Assembly: GCA_000403335.2 (NCBI GenBank)
Contig: KE159631.1
Span: forward strand, 331,743 to 395,742
DNA from: Lachnospiraceae bacterium MD335
GTDB taxonomy: Bacteria; Bacillota; Clostridia; Lachnospirales; Lachnospiraceae
Reading direction: 5' to 3'
DNA: 64,000 nt
Below are positions 8,239-17,075 of the stretch, piece after piece (the stretch's first letter is position 1; the number at the start of each line of letters is the position of its first letter). Below the pieces are notes generated by a model that saw only the letters and a program-made list of their open reading frames with translations, had not been told where the DNA came from and searched no databases. The position numbers and the translations under genes are program-made.

Positions 8239-9948
8239 ATGCCAAAGGAGAAGCAAATAGAGAAAAACGAAAAGAACAATAAGAGGACGCGGGCTAAAAA
8301 AAATAAGCCGTTTCGTCAGCAGGGTCTTTTTATGTTTCCTACAATAACATTGAGATTTAGCATGGAAGAGCGAGAGGCAATGCTGGAAATGATTGATGAG
8401 TATTTACTTGAGTTAATGTATATGCATCAGGCTTATCATGATGCCCTTTCGAGGAAACTGGAGAGTCAGTATGCACTGCGGGGATCTAAAATAAAGTGTA
8501 GCTACGGAACAAAAACGGCATTGCTTGACTGTGTAAAGGATCACGGTGTTCTGATGGGAAGCCAGCCTGTGTCAACCTGCAGGGACTGTGGTAAATCAAA
8601 CATCTACAATTTCGGTTCCTGTATGTGTCCGGAGAGACTCTATATGAGTAAAAAAGATGGGAAACTCTTGCCGATGACAGGATCAGTGTTCCCTGACGGA
8701 AGAGAGGCCAAGAAGGCAAGGATGAATAGCTATGCGCATATCTGCGTACCGTTGATGGGACGCGAGTGGCTGCAGGAAGAGACAGATCTTATGATAGAGG
8801 ACAATAATGTATCAGTTCAGGCGTTGGTCGGCAGTGCAGTTTTAACCTGTCATTATGGGGGACTGATAAGGATTGTAGAGGTGCCGGAAGGAAAAAATGA
8901 GAAAGGAGAGCTTGAGGCTACGGTCTGCTGTACTAGAGCAATAGAAAATTCAGAACCTGTATCTATGAGAAATGCAGATAAATTTGTGTATAGTAATAAC
9001 AATTTTGAACTAAAGAATACGGATGCAGAAATGGCAGAGTGTTTCCAAGGATGTTTGTCTTGTAATGGTGAATGTACAATTGCTTTAAATAATAATGTAA
9101 ACGAAGACATAGAAGAAGGGATATGGCAGGAGTATAATGTTCCAATAGATCAAGAAAAAGACACAGCTTATTCAAATAATTTTTACATGATATGTAAAAA
9201 AGGAGGAGGATTAATATATTTTTCAAATGCCGGACAAGAATTACTAGATGTTGCAGAACGTTTAAAAAAAGTTAAAATTTATGTTACTTTTAATCAACTA
9301 AATTCTTTGTCTTGGGAAAATCTTAACATGGACTCTGTAGTACAATTAAATGAAACATTGAATAAATATAATATTAATACAACTGAACGAATACGCCATT
9401 TTTTGGCACAATGTATGAAAGAAACAGGCAGAGGCGCTTGTCGTACAGAAGGAGATTATATACATTGGGCTAGCTTAGCAGCTTATCAAAGCTATTATGA
9501 TAATAATACGAAATACGGATATAAGTATAGAGGTGCGGGGTATATTCAAATAACGTGGGATTATGCATATTTGGCATTTGCAACATATCTGATTAAAAAA
9601 GAATGTCCAAATTTGGGGATAGATTGGAAATCACCTGCTAATACAAACTTGGGTTTTAAGGAAAGATATGAAGCTGCTGTAGAGAAAGCTGAAAATGCAC
9701 AAATCAATATTGCTATGTACAAAAAAATAGTTGACGAAGGAGCTGATTATGTAGCCGAGTATTTTGGATGGGAAGCGGCAGGATATTTTTGGGAGGTGAA
9801 CAATTTAAATAATATAGTAGATGGACTAGTTCCAGCAGATAGGGATGAAGTGGACAGAGTAACTGATAAGGTAAATTATTATACTGGAAAAGGTTCACGT
9901 GAAGATAGAAAGAATTATTATGATGAAACAGTGGATGTAATAAAATAG
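8239..9948 (+). CDS. PAAR-like (DUF4280) protein with C-terminal GH19-type lysozyme/chitinase domain
   Basis: ATG 8239 after AAGGAG. Residues ~30-85 form the helical lead-in shared with the gene at 1429 (ELMYMHQAYHDALSRKLES, YALRGSKIKCSYGTKTALL). The DUF4280 domain follows (DCGKSNIYNFGSCMCPE, AVLTCHYGGLI) to ~residue 215. After a linker the C-terminal ~220 residues show GH19 hallmarks: IRHFLAQCMKETGRG with candidate catalytic Glu395, then YKYRGAGYIQITWDYAY near residue 430. Enzymes of this type cut chitin or peptidoglycan glycan strands. The DNA becomes clearly more AT-rich from the linker on, suggesting that the cargo was swapped onto a resident PAAR lead-in. Two RsiV-like anchored proteins follow, probably its immunity. 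Confidence 0.85.
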   Translation: MPKEKQIEKNEKNNKRTRAKKNKPFRQQGLFMFPTITLRFSMEEREAMLEMIDEYLLELMYMHQAYHDALSRKLESQYALRGSKIKCSYGTKTALLDCVKDHGVLMGSQPVSTCRDCGKSNIYNFGSCMCPERLYMSKKDGKLLPMTGSVFPDGREAKKARMNSYAHICVPLMGREWLQEETDLMIEDNNVSVQALVGSAVLTCHYGGLIRIVEVPEGKNEKGELEATVCCTRAIENSEPVSMRNADKFVYSNNNFELKNTDAEMAECFQGCLSCNGECTIALNNNVNEDIEEGIWQEYNVPIDQEKDTAYSNNFYMICKKGGGLIYFSNAGQELLDVAERLKKVKIYVTFNQLNSLSWENLNMDSVVQLNETLNKYNINTTERIRHFLAQCMKETGRGACRTEGDYIHWASLAAYQSYYDNNTKYGYKYRGAGYIQITWDYAYLAFATYLIKKECPNLGIDWKSPANTNLGFKERYEAAVEKAENAQINIAMYKKIVDEGADYVAEYFGWEAAGYFWEVNNLNNIVDGLVPADRDEVDRVTDKVNYYTGKGSREDRKNYYDETVDVIK

Positions 9949-9980
9949 GGTATTTTAATTAAGAGAGAAGGTTTTAAATT

Positions 9981-10709
9981 GTGAAAGAGAGTAGAAAGTT
10001 AATATACAAATTTTTGTTGGGTGTAGTGGCAGCAATTATTATTATGTATTTGTGCTATTCAAATATAAAGCCTAGAGAAGCTATTTATGAAATAATTGAC
10101 AAAAACGGACATACAATAGAAATTAATTGTGCAAAACTAGTGAAGTATACAAATGAAGACTCCTTATACATTGAATATCCTTATTTGAATGCTAAAGACA
10201 AAAATTCGTGTAGTATTAATGAACAAATTTATAATGCAATAATTGATAAAGATATGTTATGGGATGATGGATATGCTGATAGGGCAGAAATTGAGTATGA
10301 TATTTCTTATATAGATGATAGAATAATAAGTATACATTTTATGGGGAATAAAGGGAAAGGTATGGGTAATAATAATTTTGATAGGGGTATGAATTTTAAT
10401 TTGAGTAATGGAGAAATACTTTGTTTAGATAGTTTTTATAGCTTAAGAGAGATGCAGGAATTATTAGGAAATGCCATTGAAGAAGATAAATTATCTATTA
10501 AAGGAATTCCATTGAATGAAAGTGAAATAGAGGAGTACATAAATAATTTTTTAAAAGAGTTTGATTCCAACAACTATATAAGTAAAACAGATAATTTTTA
10601 CGTTAAGGAAGATAGAATATTTTTTCTTGCAAAGCCTTATCAATCAATGAATCAAAGAATATGTCTTGAACTGGAAGTAGACGAATTGCCAGATATAAAG
10701 AGTAAGTAA
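9981..10709 (+). CDS. Membrane-anchored DUF3298-like protein, putative lysozyme immunity
   Basis: GTG start 33 bases after the GH19 effector. One N-terminal membrane helix (LLGVVAAIIIMYLCYS), then ~210 extracytoplasmic residues. The pattern Y-IDDRIISIHFMGN, a glycine-rich turn, NFNLSNGEILCLDSFYS resembles the DUF3298 half of RsiV, the lysozyme-binding anti-sigma factor of Bacillus. Very AT-rich, like the cargo domain upstream, consistent with the two moving together. I infer that it binds the GH19-type enzyme at the outer face of the membrane. Weak homology, but position and topology agree. Confidence 0.5.
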   Translation: MKESRKLIYKFLLGVVAAIIIMYLCYSNIKPREAIYEIIDKNGHTIEINCAKLVKYTNEDSLYIEYPYLNAKDKNSCSINEQIYNAIIDKDMLWDDGYADRAEIEYDISYIDDRIISIHFMGNKGKGMGNNNFDRGMNFNLSNGEILCLDSFYSLREMQELLGNAIEEDKLSIKGIPLNESEIEEYINNFLKEFDSNNYISKTDNFYVKEDRIFFLAKPYQSMNQRICLELEVDELPDIKSK

Positions 10710-10780
10710 TCTGATTCTCATAGATGGCGTGCATCCAAAAGGCGATGCGTGTGCTGTACAAGAAGGCATTGAAAACAGTT

Positions 10781-11560
10781 ATGAAAAAAATAATAAAAAT
10801 AACATTTACTGGAATATGCTTTATTTTTATTGCATTGTGCGTGCTGTATTTTCATATGGTAAAAGAAGTTCAAACACTACAAGTCTTTAACGAGATATAT
10901 TCGCTTGAGCGAAATGAAGGACTTACTTTTCATGTAAATATTAATTTTCCACAGTTGAAAAACACAAAAAATGTAAATGCATCGAATGTAAATGAACTTT
11001 TAAAGAATGCCGCGTTTTCTATATGGGGGAAAAATGCTGATGCTGCAACAGCATTACTTGAAGAAGAAATGGAAGACCTTGACTGTTTTGAATCATTTGA
11101 AGTAGATTATGAAATCTTGTGGTTGGATGAGAGGTGTATTAGTGTAGTTTATGTGATAACTTCTTATACGGGCGGACCATCTTATACGCACCATTATATG
11201 ACAACGGTCGATATCAGTGCGGGTAAGTATATTGAATTGAACGAGATTATAAGCATTGAACAGTTGACACAAACCCTGCGGGCGGGGATTTTTGAGGTCT
11301 ATACAGGGACATATAGTGAGTTTCAGGATGAAGATGCCCATAAGCCGGAGGAAATTGAAAATTTTATTCAAGCTTTCAAAGAGAATCTTGCATATGAAAA
11401 GACAGAATCGGGTTTTAATCGTTTCAGCAGCAAAAATATTGGACTGGATGAAAAAAATATATATATTTACTTTCCTTATAATATCTCCTTAGATGGATAT
11501 TTTATGTATTCCACGAGAAGCGGATGTGGTCATGGACGAACAGGCGGAAGAGTCCGATAA
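10781..11560 (+). CDS. Membrane-anchored RsiV-like (DUF4163/DUF3298) protein, 3' end frameshifted
   Basis: ATG 10781 gives KKIIKITFTG plus a membrane helix (ICFIFIALCVLYFHMV). The body has a DUF4163-like part (VNINFPQLKN, VNELLKNAAFSIWG) and a DUF3298-like part: VVYVITSYTGGPSYTHHYMT, then VDISAGKYIELNEII, and the late strand KNIYIYFPYN. In RsiV this pair of domains binds lysozyme outside the cell. The last ~15 codons (RSGCGHGRTGGRVR) look out of frame: one base later the text reads IPREADVVMDEQ, a normal continuation, in the frame of the next gene. A one-base indel near 11505 probably joined or split the two reading frames. Probable second immunity gene for the GH19-type effector. Confidence 0.55.
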   Translation: MKKIIKITFTGICFIFIALCVLYFHMVKEVQTLQVFNEIYSLERNEGLTFHVNINFPQLKNTKNVNASNVNELLKNAAFSIWGKNADAATALLEEEMEDLDCFESFEVDYEILWLDERCISVVYVITSYTGGPSYTHHYMTTVDISAGKYIELNEIISIEQLTQTLRAGIFEVYTGTYSEFQDEDAHKPEEIENFIQAFKENLAYEKTESGFNRFSSKNIGLDEKNIYIYFPYNISLDGYFMYSTRSGCGHGRTGGRVR

Positions 11561-12401
11561 AGCGGAAGGCGTTGCACGGGTTTTCGATCAATGGACGAAT
11601 TTCTCAGGACGTAATTTTTCGGAAGAGCTGGGTCTGCCTTATGCGGATAATGAAACGTTTGAAATGATCAAAACAGCTTATGAACAGGTAGATTTTTTTG
11701 GCGAATTTGAATTGGGGAATGAGGAGATTTATGACAAATATAAGGAAAAATATAAGGATCTATTGGAGAATGACGGATTGGTTTTTGATCCGGAAGCAGG
11801 GATAAGTGTACCTTTTTCGCAGCTGGATTATAATATAGGAAAATATGGGTTACAAGAGTTTACTTATTATTTCTTTGATATTGACGGGGATGAACTGCCG
11901 GAACTGATTGTACATCATATATATGTATATGATATTTATGTTTTGGATTTCGATTCCATAAAAAATGAATTTTCTGTTTGGTACCATAGAGAGAGCCCTG
12001 GGTATTCGTTTATTGGAACAAAAAGAGTACAGTGGCAACAAGGATTTAGAAAATATTTGACATTTTATCTGCTGGATGAAAACGGAAAAGAAGAGTGTGA
12101 AACTTTCTTTTTTCGTGAGCAGCATATTTATGAGCAAGATAGCGAACAGGTAAGTTTGGCTGTTGTGATGCTGCCTAAGTATGCACTGCATAAAGATGCA
12201 GAGAAAGAAAAAAATACAGAGCTGACGGAAACGATGAAATCGCAAGGAATTTATACACGTTTAGGCGGTAAGTGGTACTTTAGGATAACCGACGAACAAT
12301 ATGATGAATTAGCGGAATCTTATTGGAAGGCATATGATATTGCACAAGAAAAGATAAAGGAAGTGACCTATACTTATGATGAGCTGTTTGGAGGAATGTA
12401 A
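11493..12401 (+). CDS. Probable continuation or remnant after frameshift; EF-hand-like acidic protein
   Basis: This frame overlaps the end of the RsiV-like gene by 68 bases and its first ATG has no ribosome binding site, no signal peptide and no membrane helix. From IPREADVVMDEQ on it fits as the +1 continuation of the previous gene. The remainder carries an FG-GAP/EF-hand-like loop (YYFFDIDGDELPELIVHHI) and a C-terminal domain ending GKWYFRITDEQYDELAE, of a kind often found in secreted clostridial lipoproteins. Either the two genes are one ~540-residue secreted protein broken by an indel, or a partly deleted immunity gene was fused to its neighbour. Function not recognised. Confidence 0.45.
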   Translation: MDILCIPREADVVMDEQAEESDKAEGVARVFDQWTNFSGRNFSEELGLPYADNETFEMIKTAYEQVDFFGEFELGNEEIYDKYKEKYKDLLENDGLVFDPEAGISVPFSQLDYNIGKYGLQEFTYYFFDIDGDELPELIVHHIYVYDIYVLDFDSIKNEFSVWYHRESPGYSFIGTKRVQWQQGFRKYLTFYLLDENGKEECETFFFREQHIYEQDSEQVSLAVVMLPKYALHKDAEKEKNTELTETMKSQGIYTRLGGKWYFRITDEQYDELAESYWKAYDIAQEKIKEVTYTYDELFGGM

Positions 12402-12523
12402 TTTCTATGCATTCAAAAGGCAATATGTGTATATTACACTAGAGGGTATAGCAAAGTTCCTAAAGATATTGAAATAGCAGGGCGTCTAAAGGGATATTGC
12501 AGGGAAAAAGAGGGGGGTGTAAT

Positions 12524-13132
12524 ATGGATCGTTGTAAAGAAATGGAAACATATTTAGAGGAATTCCGGATTGACAGAAGGATTTTAAAGGAGAGCATTTT
12601 AGAGGAAAAATATGCGTTATTTATCCCGTCGCTTTTTACGGTGCTGGATGATTTGATACAGGAACAGGCAGCTATGCAGGAATCTGGGGAACAGGGCAGG
12701 ATTAAATATCTTGTTTTTCAGTATTTATTGACAAGCGGATACACAGGAGGCTATGAGATGGCAGTGAGTTTGAGCAATTCTGCGCTGTATTTGGATGAAA
12801 ACATGATATGTGCATACTGGAAGCCCGAACTCATTTATGAAAATACAGACAAGGATATGGAAGAAGCCAGACGAATGCTGAACAGGAAATTTATTCGTAT
12901 AGAAGAATATGAATTACTGCATATAAAGCAGAAGCTGCTCTTGGATGACTGGGAATTGTTTGCAGATACTTTGGGGAAAATGTCAGGTGAAATATTAGGG
13001 AAACTAATGGGAAGCGCTCTGCTTTTGGAGGATGAAGTTCAAATATTATGTGGCGCCTACATGGATAAGCTGGAAGTCGTTTATAAGATAAAATCAGGAA
13101 GCCGTCAGGCAGGAGGGAAGAACAATGGTTAA
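12524..13132 (+). CDS. Helical-family conserved protein (copy 1)
   Basis: I chose ATG 12524 because it follows GAGGGGGG; the longer frame from 12497 lacks a site. An all-helical, soluble protein of 202 residues with no recognised domain. It aligns by eye with the products at 28959 and 42564: IKYLVFQYLLTSG (ELKYLAFSLLSYG at 28959), ALYLDE, FIRIEEYELLHIK (FIRLQNHELEQIK), and CGAYMDKLE (FGEYMDQAV). The other copies directly precede an NWYGK-family gene; this one precedes an unrecognised 137-residue gene with an 8-base overlap. I infer a structural or adaptor component of the injection apparatus. Confidence 0.55.
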   Translation: MDRCKEMETYLEEFRIDRRILKESILEEKYALFIPSLFTVLDDLIQEQAAMQESGEQGRIKYLVFQYLLTSGYTGGYEMAVSLSNSALYLDENMICAYWKPELIYENTDKDMEEARRMLNRKFIRIEEYELLHIKQKLLLDDWELFADTLGKMSGEILGKLMGSALLLEDEVQILCGAYMDKLEVVYKIKSGSRQAGGKNNG

Positions 13133-13538
13133 GAACAAAAGCTCTTTTCATATGGGAGATGAATTTAATGGAAGCGGGAAGAAAACTTATTTAAAAGCGA
13201 CACAGCATAATAAATATGCCCCGCTTCCGCAGCATAATGTAAGGCTCACGCCGGATTTCAGGCAGTGTCTGCCCAAAGCGGTGGGTGCGCTGTCGTTAAT
13301 GATAAATCCGGTACAGAAAGACATCAATCTAGTAATGAAAGCGCTTGGAAGCATACCCTGTATGGGACAGGTGCTTCTTTCTAAAGATACACATACAGGC
13401 AGATATGATATGAACTTTATCGTAAAAAAGATTCAATTAACGACTGGTGCTTATCTGCACCAAAGTAGTATAGAAATGGGGAAGAATAAGTCAGCTGAGC
13501 AGTTTATTGCCGAAATAGCTGGCCATTTTATTAAGTAA
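13125..13538 (+). CDS. Unrecognised 137-residue protein in injection-system operon
   Basis: ATG 13125 with GGAGGG upstream, overlapping the helical-family gene by 8 bases, so translation is coupled. No signal peptide or membrane helix. The middle is hydrophobic and glycine-containing (LPKAVGALSLMINPV, VMKALGSIPCMGQVLL), followed by DTHTGRYDMNFIVKKI. I do not recognise the family. Position between a spike-associated gene and the Hsp70-like gene suggests a role in assembly. Confidence 0.5.
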   Translation: MVKNKSSFHMGDEFNGSGKKTYLKATQHNKYAPLPQHNVRLTPDFRQCLPKAVGALSLMINPVQKDINLVMKALGSIPCMGQVLLSKDTHTGRYDMNFIVKKIQLTTGAYLHQSSIEMGKNKSAEQFIAEIAGHFIK

Positions 13539-13578
13539 GGAATGGAAAACGGGTTAGAAAGTTGGAGGCAAAATACGG

Positions 13579-16200
13579 ATGGATAAGTACGGATACGTCT
13601 TAAAGCAGAATAACAATACGGAAAAGAAAAACAAAAAATATTACGAGGCAGATTTGCTCTTAATGACGACATTGCAGCTGAAGGAAATCTGCCGGAAAGA
13701 AAAAATCATACAGGGCGTAATCAACCCTATGGACAAGGAAGAGCTTATCCGGACGATTCTGCGGTTCCGGGGAGCGGAGGAATGTTATCTGATTGAAAAG
13801 GCGGATGAAAAGGGAATGGAGGCCTTGGAACGGGTTTTCAGGGAGACCAGCCTGCATGAGAAGCATGACAGAAGCCTGAAATGCAGCTCCAAGATAATCG
13901 TTTATGAAGGAACTGCTATTGGCATCTATGACTGCCTGACGCTGCCGTATGATGAAGAGCTGAAAGGCACAAATGCCTTGGTGGTTGGTGGAGACATGAC
14001 AATCTGTGCAGTGCTGAATGTGGTATCAGCAGGTTCCCGGACGGATTGTCTGTATCTGACAAAAGCCGCAGAGCTTTCCTGCCGTGAATCCGATGTTAAA
14101 AATTACAGTCTGTACTGTATGGGGCGCAGGGCGTCGGAGCAGCTTTACCGCATATACAGTGGCAGATATGATTTATCCTTGGAATATCTGGAGGTATACA
14201 GAATACCGCTGCTCGATTTTGAAGTCAAAACACCGTTCCTGTTATCCATGCCTGTAGCAATGGATTTTGGCACCAGCAACACAACGGCAGGCGTGTATTT
14301 GGACAACCGCTATTTCGAACGGATGGGGTTACATAACGGTGAACGCGGATTGCGGGAAAATGATACAAATTATGCCGTATTTTATGATTCCAGTGATGAC
14401 TGGCAGGAAAGCATACTCCTTCCCAGTGTGGTAGGGGTGCTTTCCGTGGAGGCGGGACAGCCGGAGTTTTTATTTGGATATGATGCAATCCGCTTAGTCA
14501 ATTCCAGCTATATTGATGAAGGCTTTTGCGTTTTCTATGATATTAAGCGCTGGATAGAGGATTACGAGAAACAGGAGGAGATCACGGACCGTCAGGGACG
14601 GAGAAGCTTTGTTTCCCGAAAGGATATTTTAAAGGCATATTTCGTTCATGTGATAGAAGCGGTCCGAAACCGGTTTAAATGTGAAATCAGCGGGGGTCAT
14701 ATTTCGTGCCCCGTGAAGCAGAAGGCAAAATTCCAAAATTTATTTGAACAGATCCTGCCGGAATATGCTTTGGAAAAACAGGATATGGTGGATGAGGGCG
14801 TATCGGTTTTATACAATACAATATCCGAAATTATCCAGAACGGTATCGTGGAAGACGGCATGGAATATAAAGCGCTTATCATTGACTGCGGGGGCGGCAC
14901 TACAGACTTATGCTCCTGCAGCTTCCGCATATGGGACAGGCGGGTATCTTATCAGATTGCAATTGATACGGCATATGAAAACGGGGATACGGATTTTGGA
15001 GGCAACAACCTGACTTACCGCATTATGCAGTTATTAAAAATTTCTATTGTAAACAGCCTTTACAGCGGTGTTTTGGAATCCGGGAAAACAATTCTGTCGG
15101 AATATGACATGGATGTTTTCCGCTATGTGGACCGGTACGGCACGGACAAATTATACAGGAAACTCGAAGAAAATTATGAAAGGGCGGAACAATATCTCCC
15201 GACGCGGTTCCGGGAGTTTGAAAACAGGAGCCGGGCGGATTATTTTAAGGTAAAAAACAATTTTTATTTTCTGTTCCGCCTTGCGGAAACGGTAAAAAAA
15301 GAATTTTATAACCGTGTGGGAACACTGCGCATTGTGCTTGCATCGCAGCCTGTTGCAGAAAACGCCGTTACATGGATTATGGCGGATAAATGGAAGCTGT
15401 CCATGCGGACGGATAAAGGCTTGGAGGTTATAAAAGAATTTCCGCGGACGTACTTTAGCATTTATGAGATAGAACTGTTACTCAAGGCTGATATTTACGG
15501 GATTATTCGTAAATTTATGGAGCAGATGTATGAAGATAATATTTTGGAAGAATACGCTGTCATAAAATTGACGGGACAATCCTGCAAAATAGATATTTTC
15601 CGTGATGCCATTAAAGAGTATGTACCGGGAAAAACTATTCAGTTTAAACGCAGGAGTGGTGATCAGACTAAGGATTATGAGCTGAAAATGACCTGTGTGG
15701 ATGGAGCTTTAAAGTACCTAAAGGATAAACGGTACGGGTTTGCGGACATCAGCATTACCGTCGAGGAACCTGTTTTCCCGTATTATATCACGGCGTACAC
15801 GCACAGCGGTGAGGAAGTGGTACTGATACATGCTTTGCAGAGAAACGCCGTAAGCGGCATGATTTCCAGGAACATGGAGGATTTAACGCTGAAGCTCTAT
15901 CTGAAGGACACGAAGGAAACGGTGCGTTATCAGTATACCTGTGAAAGCTCCATGTCTGATTTTCAGGAGAAGGAATATGAGGAAATCATGGATTTATATG
16001 GGGAGCATATTTTACAGGCGGATACGGATGATATTGTAGAAAATGAAGTAAAGTTTTTTGTGTGGGCAGATCCGATGGAATGGGCTTTTTTGGTGGTACC
16101 TGTCTATCGGAAAAATAGAAAATTATATCTTGGCAGGGAGGAGAAATTCTATTTTGAAAACGAAGGATGGGTGCAGAATTTCTTTGACGGAACAAAGTAA
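13579..16200 (+). CDS. Hsp70/actin-like ATPase with SAP-like N-terminus
   Basis: 873 residues. Residues ~25-70 resemble a SAP-type helix-linker-helix (LLMTTLQLKEICRKEKI, NPMDKEELIRTILRFRG). An Hsp70/actin-fold ATPase follows: phosphate-1 loop VAMDFGTSNTTAGVY near 230 and phosphate-2 loop LIIDCGGGTTDLCSCS near 435, with adenosine-binding-like TGQSCKIDIFRDAI near 675. A C-terminal ~170-residue region (SITVEEPVFPYYITAYTHSG) replaces the usual substrate-binding domain. No signal peptide. Codon use is richer in GC than the cargo genes and similar to the three genes that follow, so this block looks like the stable core of the locus. I infer an assembly or regulatory ATPase for the machine; no direct function can be named. 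Confidence 0.68.
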   Translation: MDKYGYVLKQNNNTEKKNKKYYEADLLLMTTLQLKEICRKEKIIQGVINPMDKEELIRTILRFRGAEECYLIEKADEKGMEALERVFRETSLHEKHDRSLKCSSKIIVYEGTAIGIYDCLTLPYDEELKGTNALVVGGDMTICAVLNVVSAGSRTDCLYLTKAAELSCRESDVKNYSLYCMGRRASEQLYRIYSGRYDLSLEYLEVYRIPLLDFEVKTPFLLSMPVAMDFGTSNTTAGVYLDNRYFERMGLHNGERGLRENDTNYAVFYDSSDDWQESILLPSVVGVLSVEAGQPEFLFGYDAIRLVNSSYIDEGFCVFYDIKRWIEDYEKQEEITDRQGRRSFVSRKDILKAYFVHVIEAVRNRFKCEISGGHISCPVKQKAKFQNLFEQILPEYALEKQDMVDEGVSVLYNTISEIIQNGIVEDGMEYKALIIDCGGGTTDLCSCSFRIWDRRVSYQIAIDTAYENGDTDFGGNNLTYRIMQLLKISIVNSLYSGVLESGKTILSEYDMDVFRYVDRYGTDKLYRKLEENYERAEQYLPTRFREFENRSRADYFKVKNNFYFLFRLAETVKKEFYNRVGTLRIVLASQPVAENAVTWIMADKWKLSMRTDKGLEVIKEFPRTYFSIYEIELLLKADIYGIIRKFMEQMYEDNILEEYAVIKLTGQSCKIDIFRDAIKEYVPGKTIQFKRRSGDQTKDYELKMTCVDGALKYLKDKRYGFADISITVEEPVFPYYITAYTHSGEEVVLIHALQRNAVSGMISRNMEDLTLKLYLKDTKETVRYQYTCESSMSDFQEKEYEEIMDLYGEHILQADTDDIVENEVKFFVWADPMEWAFLVVPVYRKNRKLYLGREEKFYFENEGWVQNFFDGTK

Positions 16201-16227
16201 TGAGGGTAAAAATAAATTTTCACCCAA

Positions 16228-16251
16228 CAAGTTTGCGTAACCGCAAACTTG
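16228..16251 (+). repeat. Perfect 10-bp stem-loop between ATPase gene and next gene
   Basis: CAAGTTTGCG and its exact complement flank a TAAC loop. It lies 16 bases before the GGAGG of the gene at 16279. There is no T-run after it, so it is not a classical terminator; it may mark mRNA processing or partial attenuation inside the operon. Confidence 0.6.
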
Positions 16252-16278
16252 CAGGATGGATTAATATGGAGGAATACT

Positions 16279-17052
16279 ATGCAGAATTTGTACCCGCTGT
16301 TTGAAAGAAACCGGATTTTGAAAAAAGAACTGCTTTGGTCGCTGCGGGATTACGCTTTTGGTCAGCTCCGTTTGGAATATGGGGAATATGCCGCAGGAAT
16401 GCTGCAGGGCTGCGGCGTCAGAGTGGAGGAAGACAGGATTGTTGTCAGCCCGGGAATTATAAAATGGAATGAATTTATCTTTCTGATGTGCGAGGAGGAA
16501 CGCATCGGATATGAACCCTCAGAGGGATTCACGTCGGTAAAAATGCGTTTTTCCACGGAACAGAATTCACCGGATTATGTCCTGCACACAATGAAACTGG
16601 TTTCAGATAAACGTATGGATTTAGCCGACAATGAGTTTGAAATATGCCGTTACAGGCTTCAGGAGGGCGCTGAGCTGAGGGATACGCATACCGATTTATG
16701 GGATATGGATACGGAATACAATACACTCAATTATATCCATGCCACATGGGGAGGACTTGGGGGGCGTTCTATTGCGCCTGCGGTGAGCAGACGTTTTGCA
16801 AGGGAAATTTTAAAAGCGGACAGTCCGCATCCCGAGGATATCAGATTTGCATATTTATGTTTAGGGCAAACGGGAGCTGTGCCGGGGGAGATTTTAAGGG
16901 ATTATCTGACAAGAAGGAATCAGGAAAAGAAAAGTATATTCACAAATGAGGATATATTCACAAAAATGTGTGAAGTGTTAAATAAAGTCAGAACATGCAC
17001 GGAAAACAGACAACAGGAACGAAGCGGCAGAAGGCAGATTATTGTGTACTGA
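16279..17052 (+). CDS. Unrecognised core protein A of the injection locus (257 aa)
   Basis: ATG 16279 sits six bases after TGGAGG; the longer frame from 16249 has no site. The N-terminus (LYPLFERNRILKKELLWSL) leads into LRDYAFGQLRLEYGEYAAGM, GCGVRVEEDRIVVSPGII and NEFIFLMCEEE, a short helix then strands, somewhat like a phage baseplate or fibre-attachment module. There is no signal peptide and no enzyme motif. It opens a tight three-gene block (16279, 17076, 18311; the last two overlap by ATGA), which suggests protein products made in fixed ratio. Possible baseplate or assembly component by context; not recognised by family. Confidence 0.55.
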   Translation: MQNLYPLFERNRILKKELLWSLRDYAFGQLRLEYGEYAAGMLQGCGVRVEEDRIVVSPGIIKWNEFIFLMCEEERIGYEPSEGFTSVKMRFSTEQNSPDYVLHTMKLVSDKRMDLADNEFEICRYRLQEGAELRDTHTDLWDMDTEYNTLNYIHATWGGLGGRSIAPAVSRRFAREILKADSPHPEDIRFAYLCLGQTGAVPGEILRDYLTRRNQEKKSIFTNEDIFTKMCEVLNKVRTCTENRQQERSGRRQIIVY

Positions 17053-17075
17053 AAATGCAATAAATGAGGATATCA

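Noticed and set aside
9981..10709. Possible anti-sigma factor operon
   Set aside because: No sigma factor gene is adjacent and the cytoplasmic part before the helix is only ~9 residues, too short for sigma binding.
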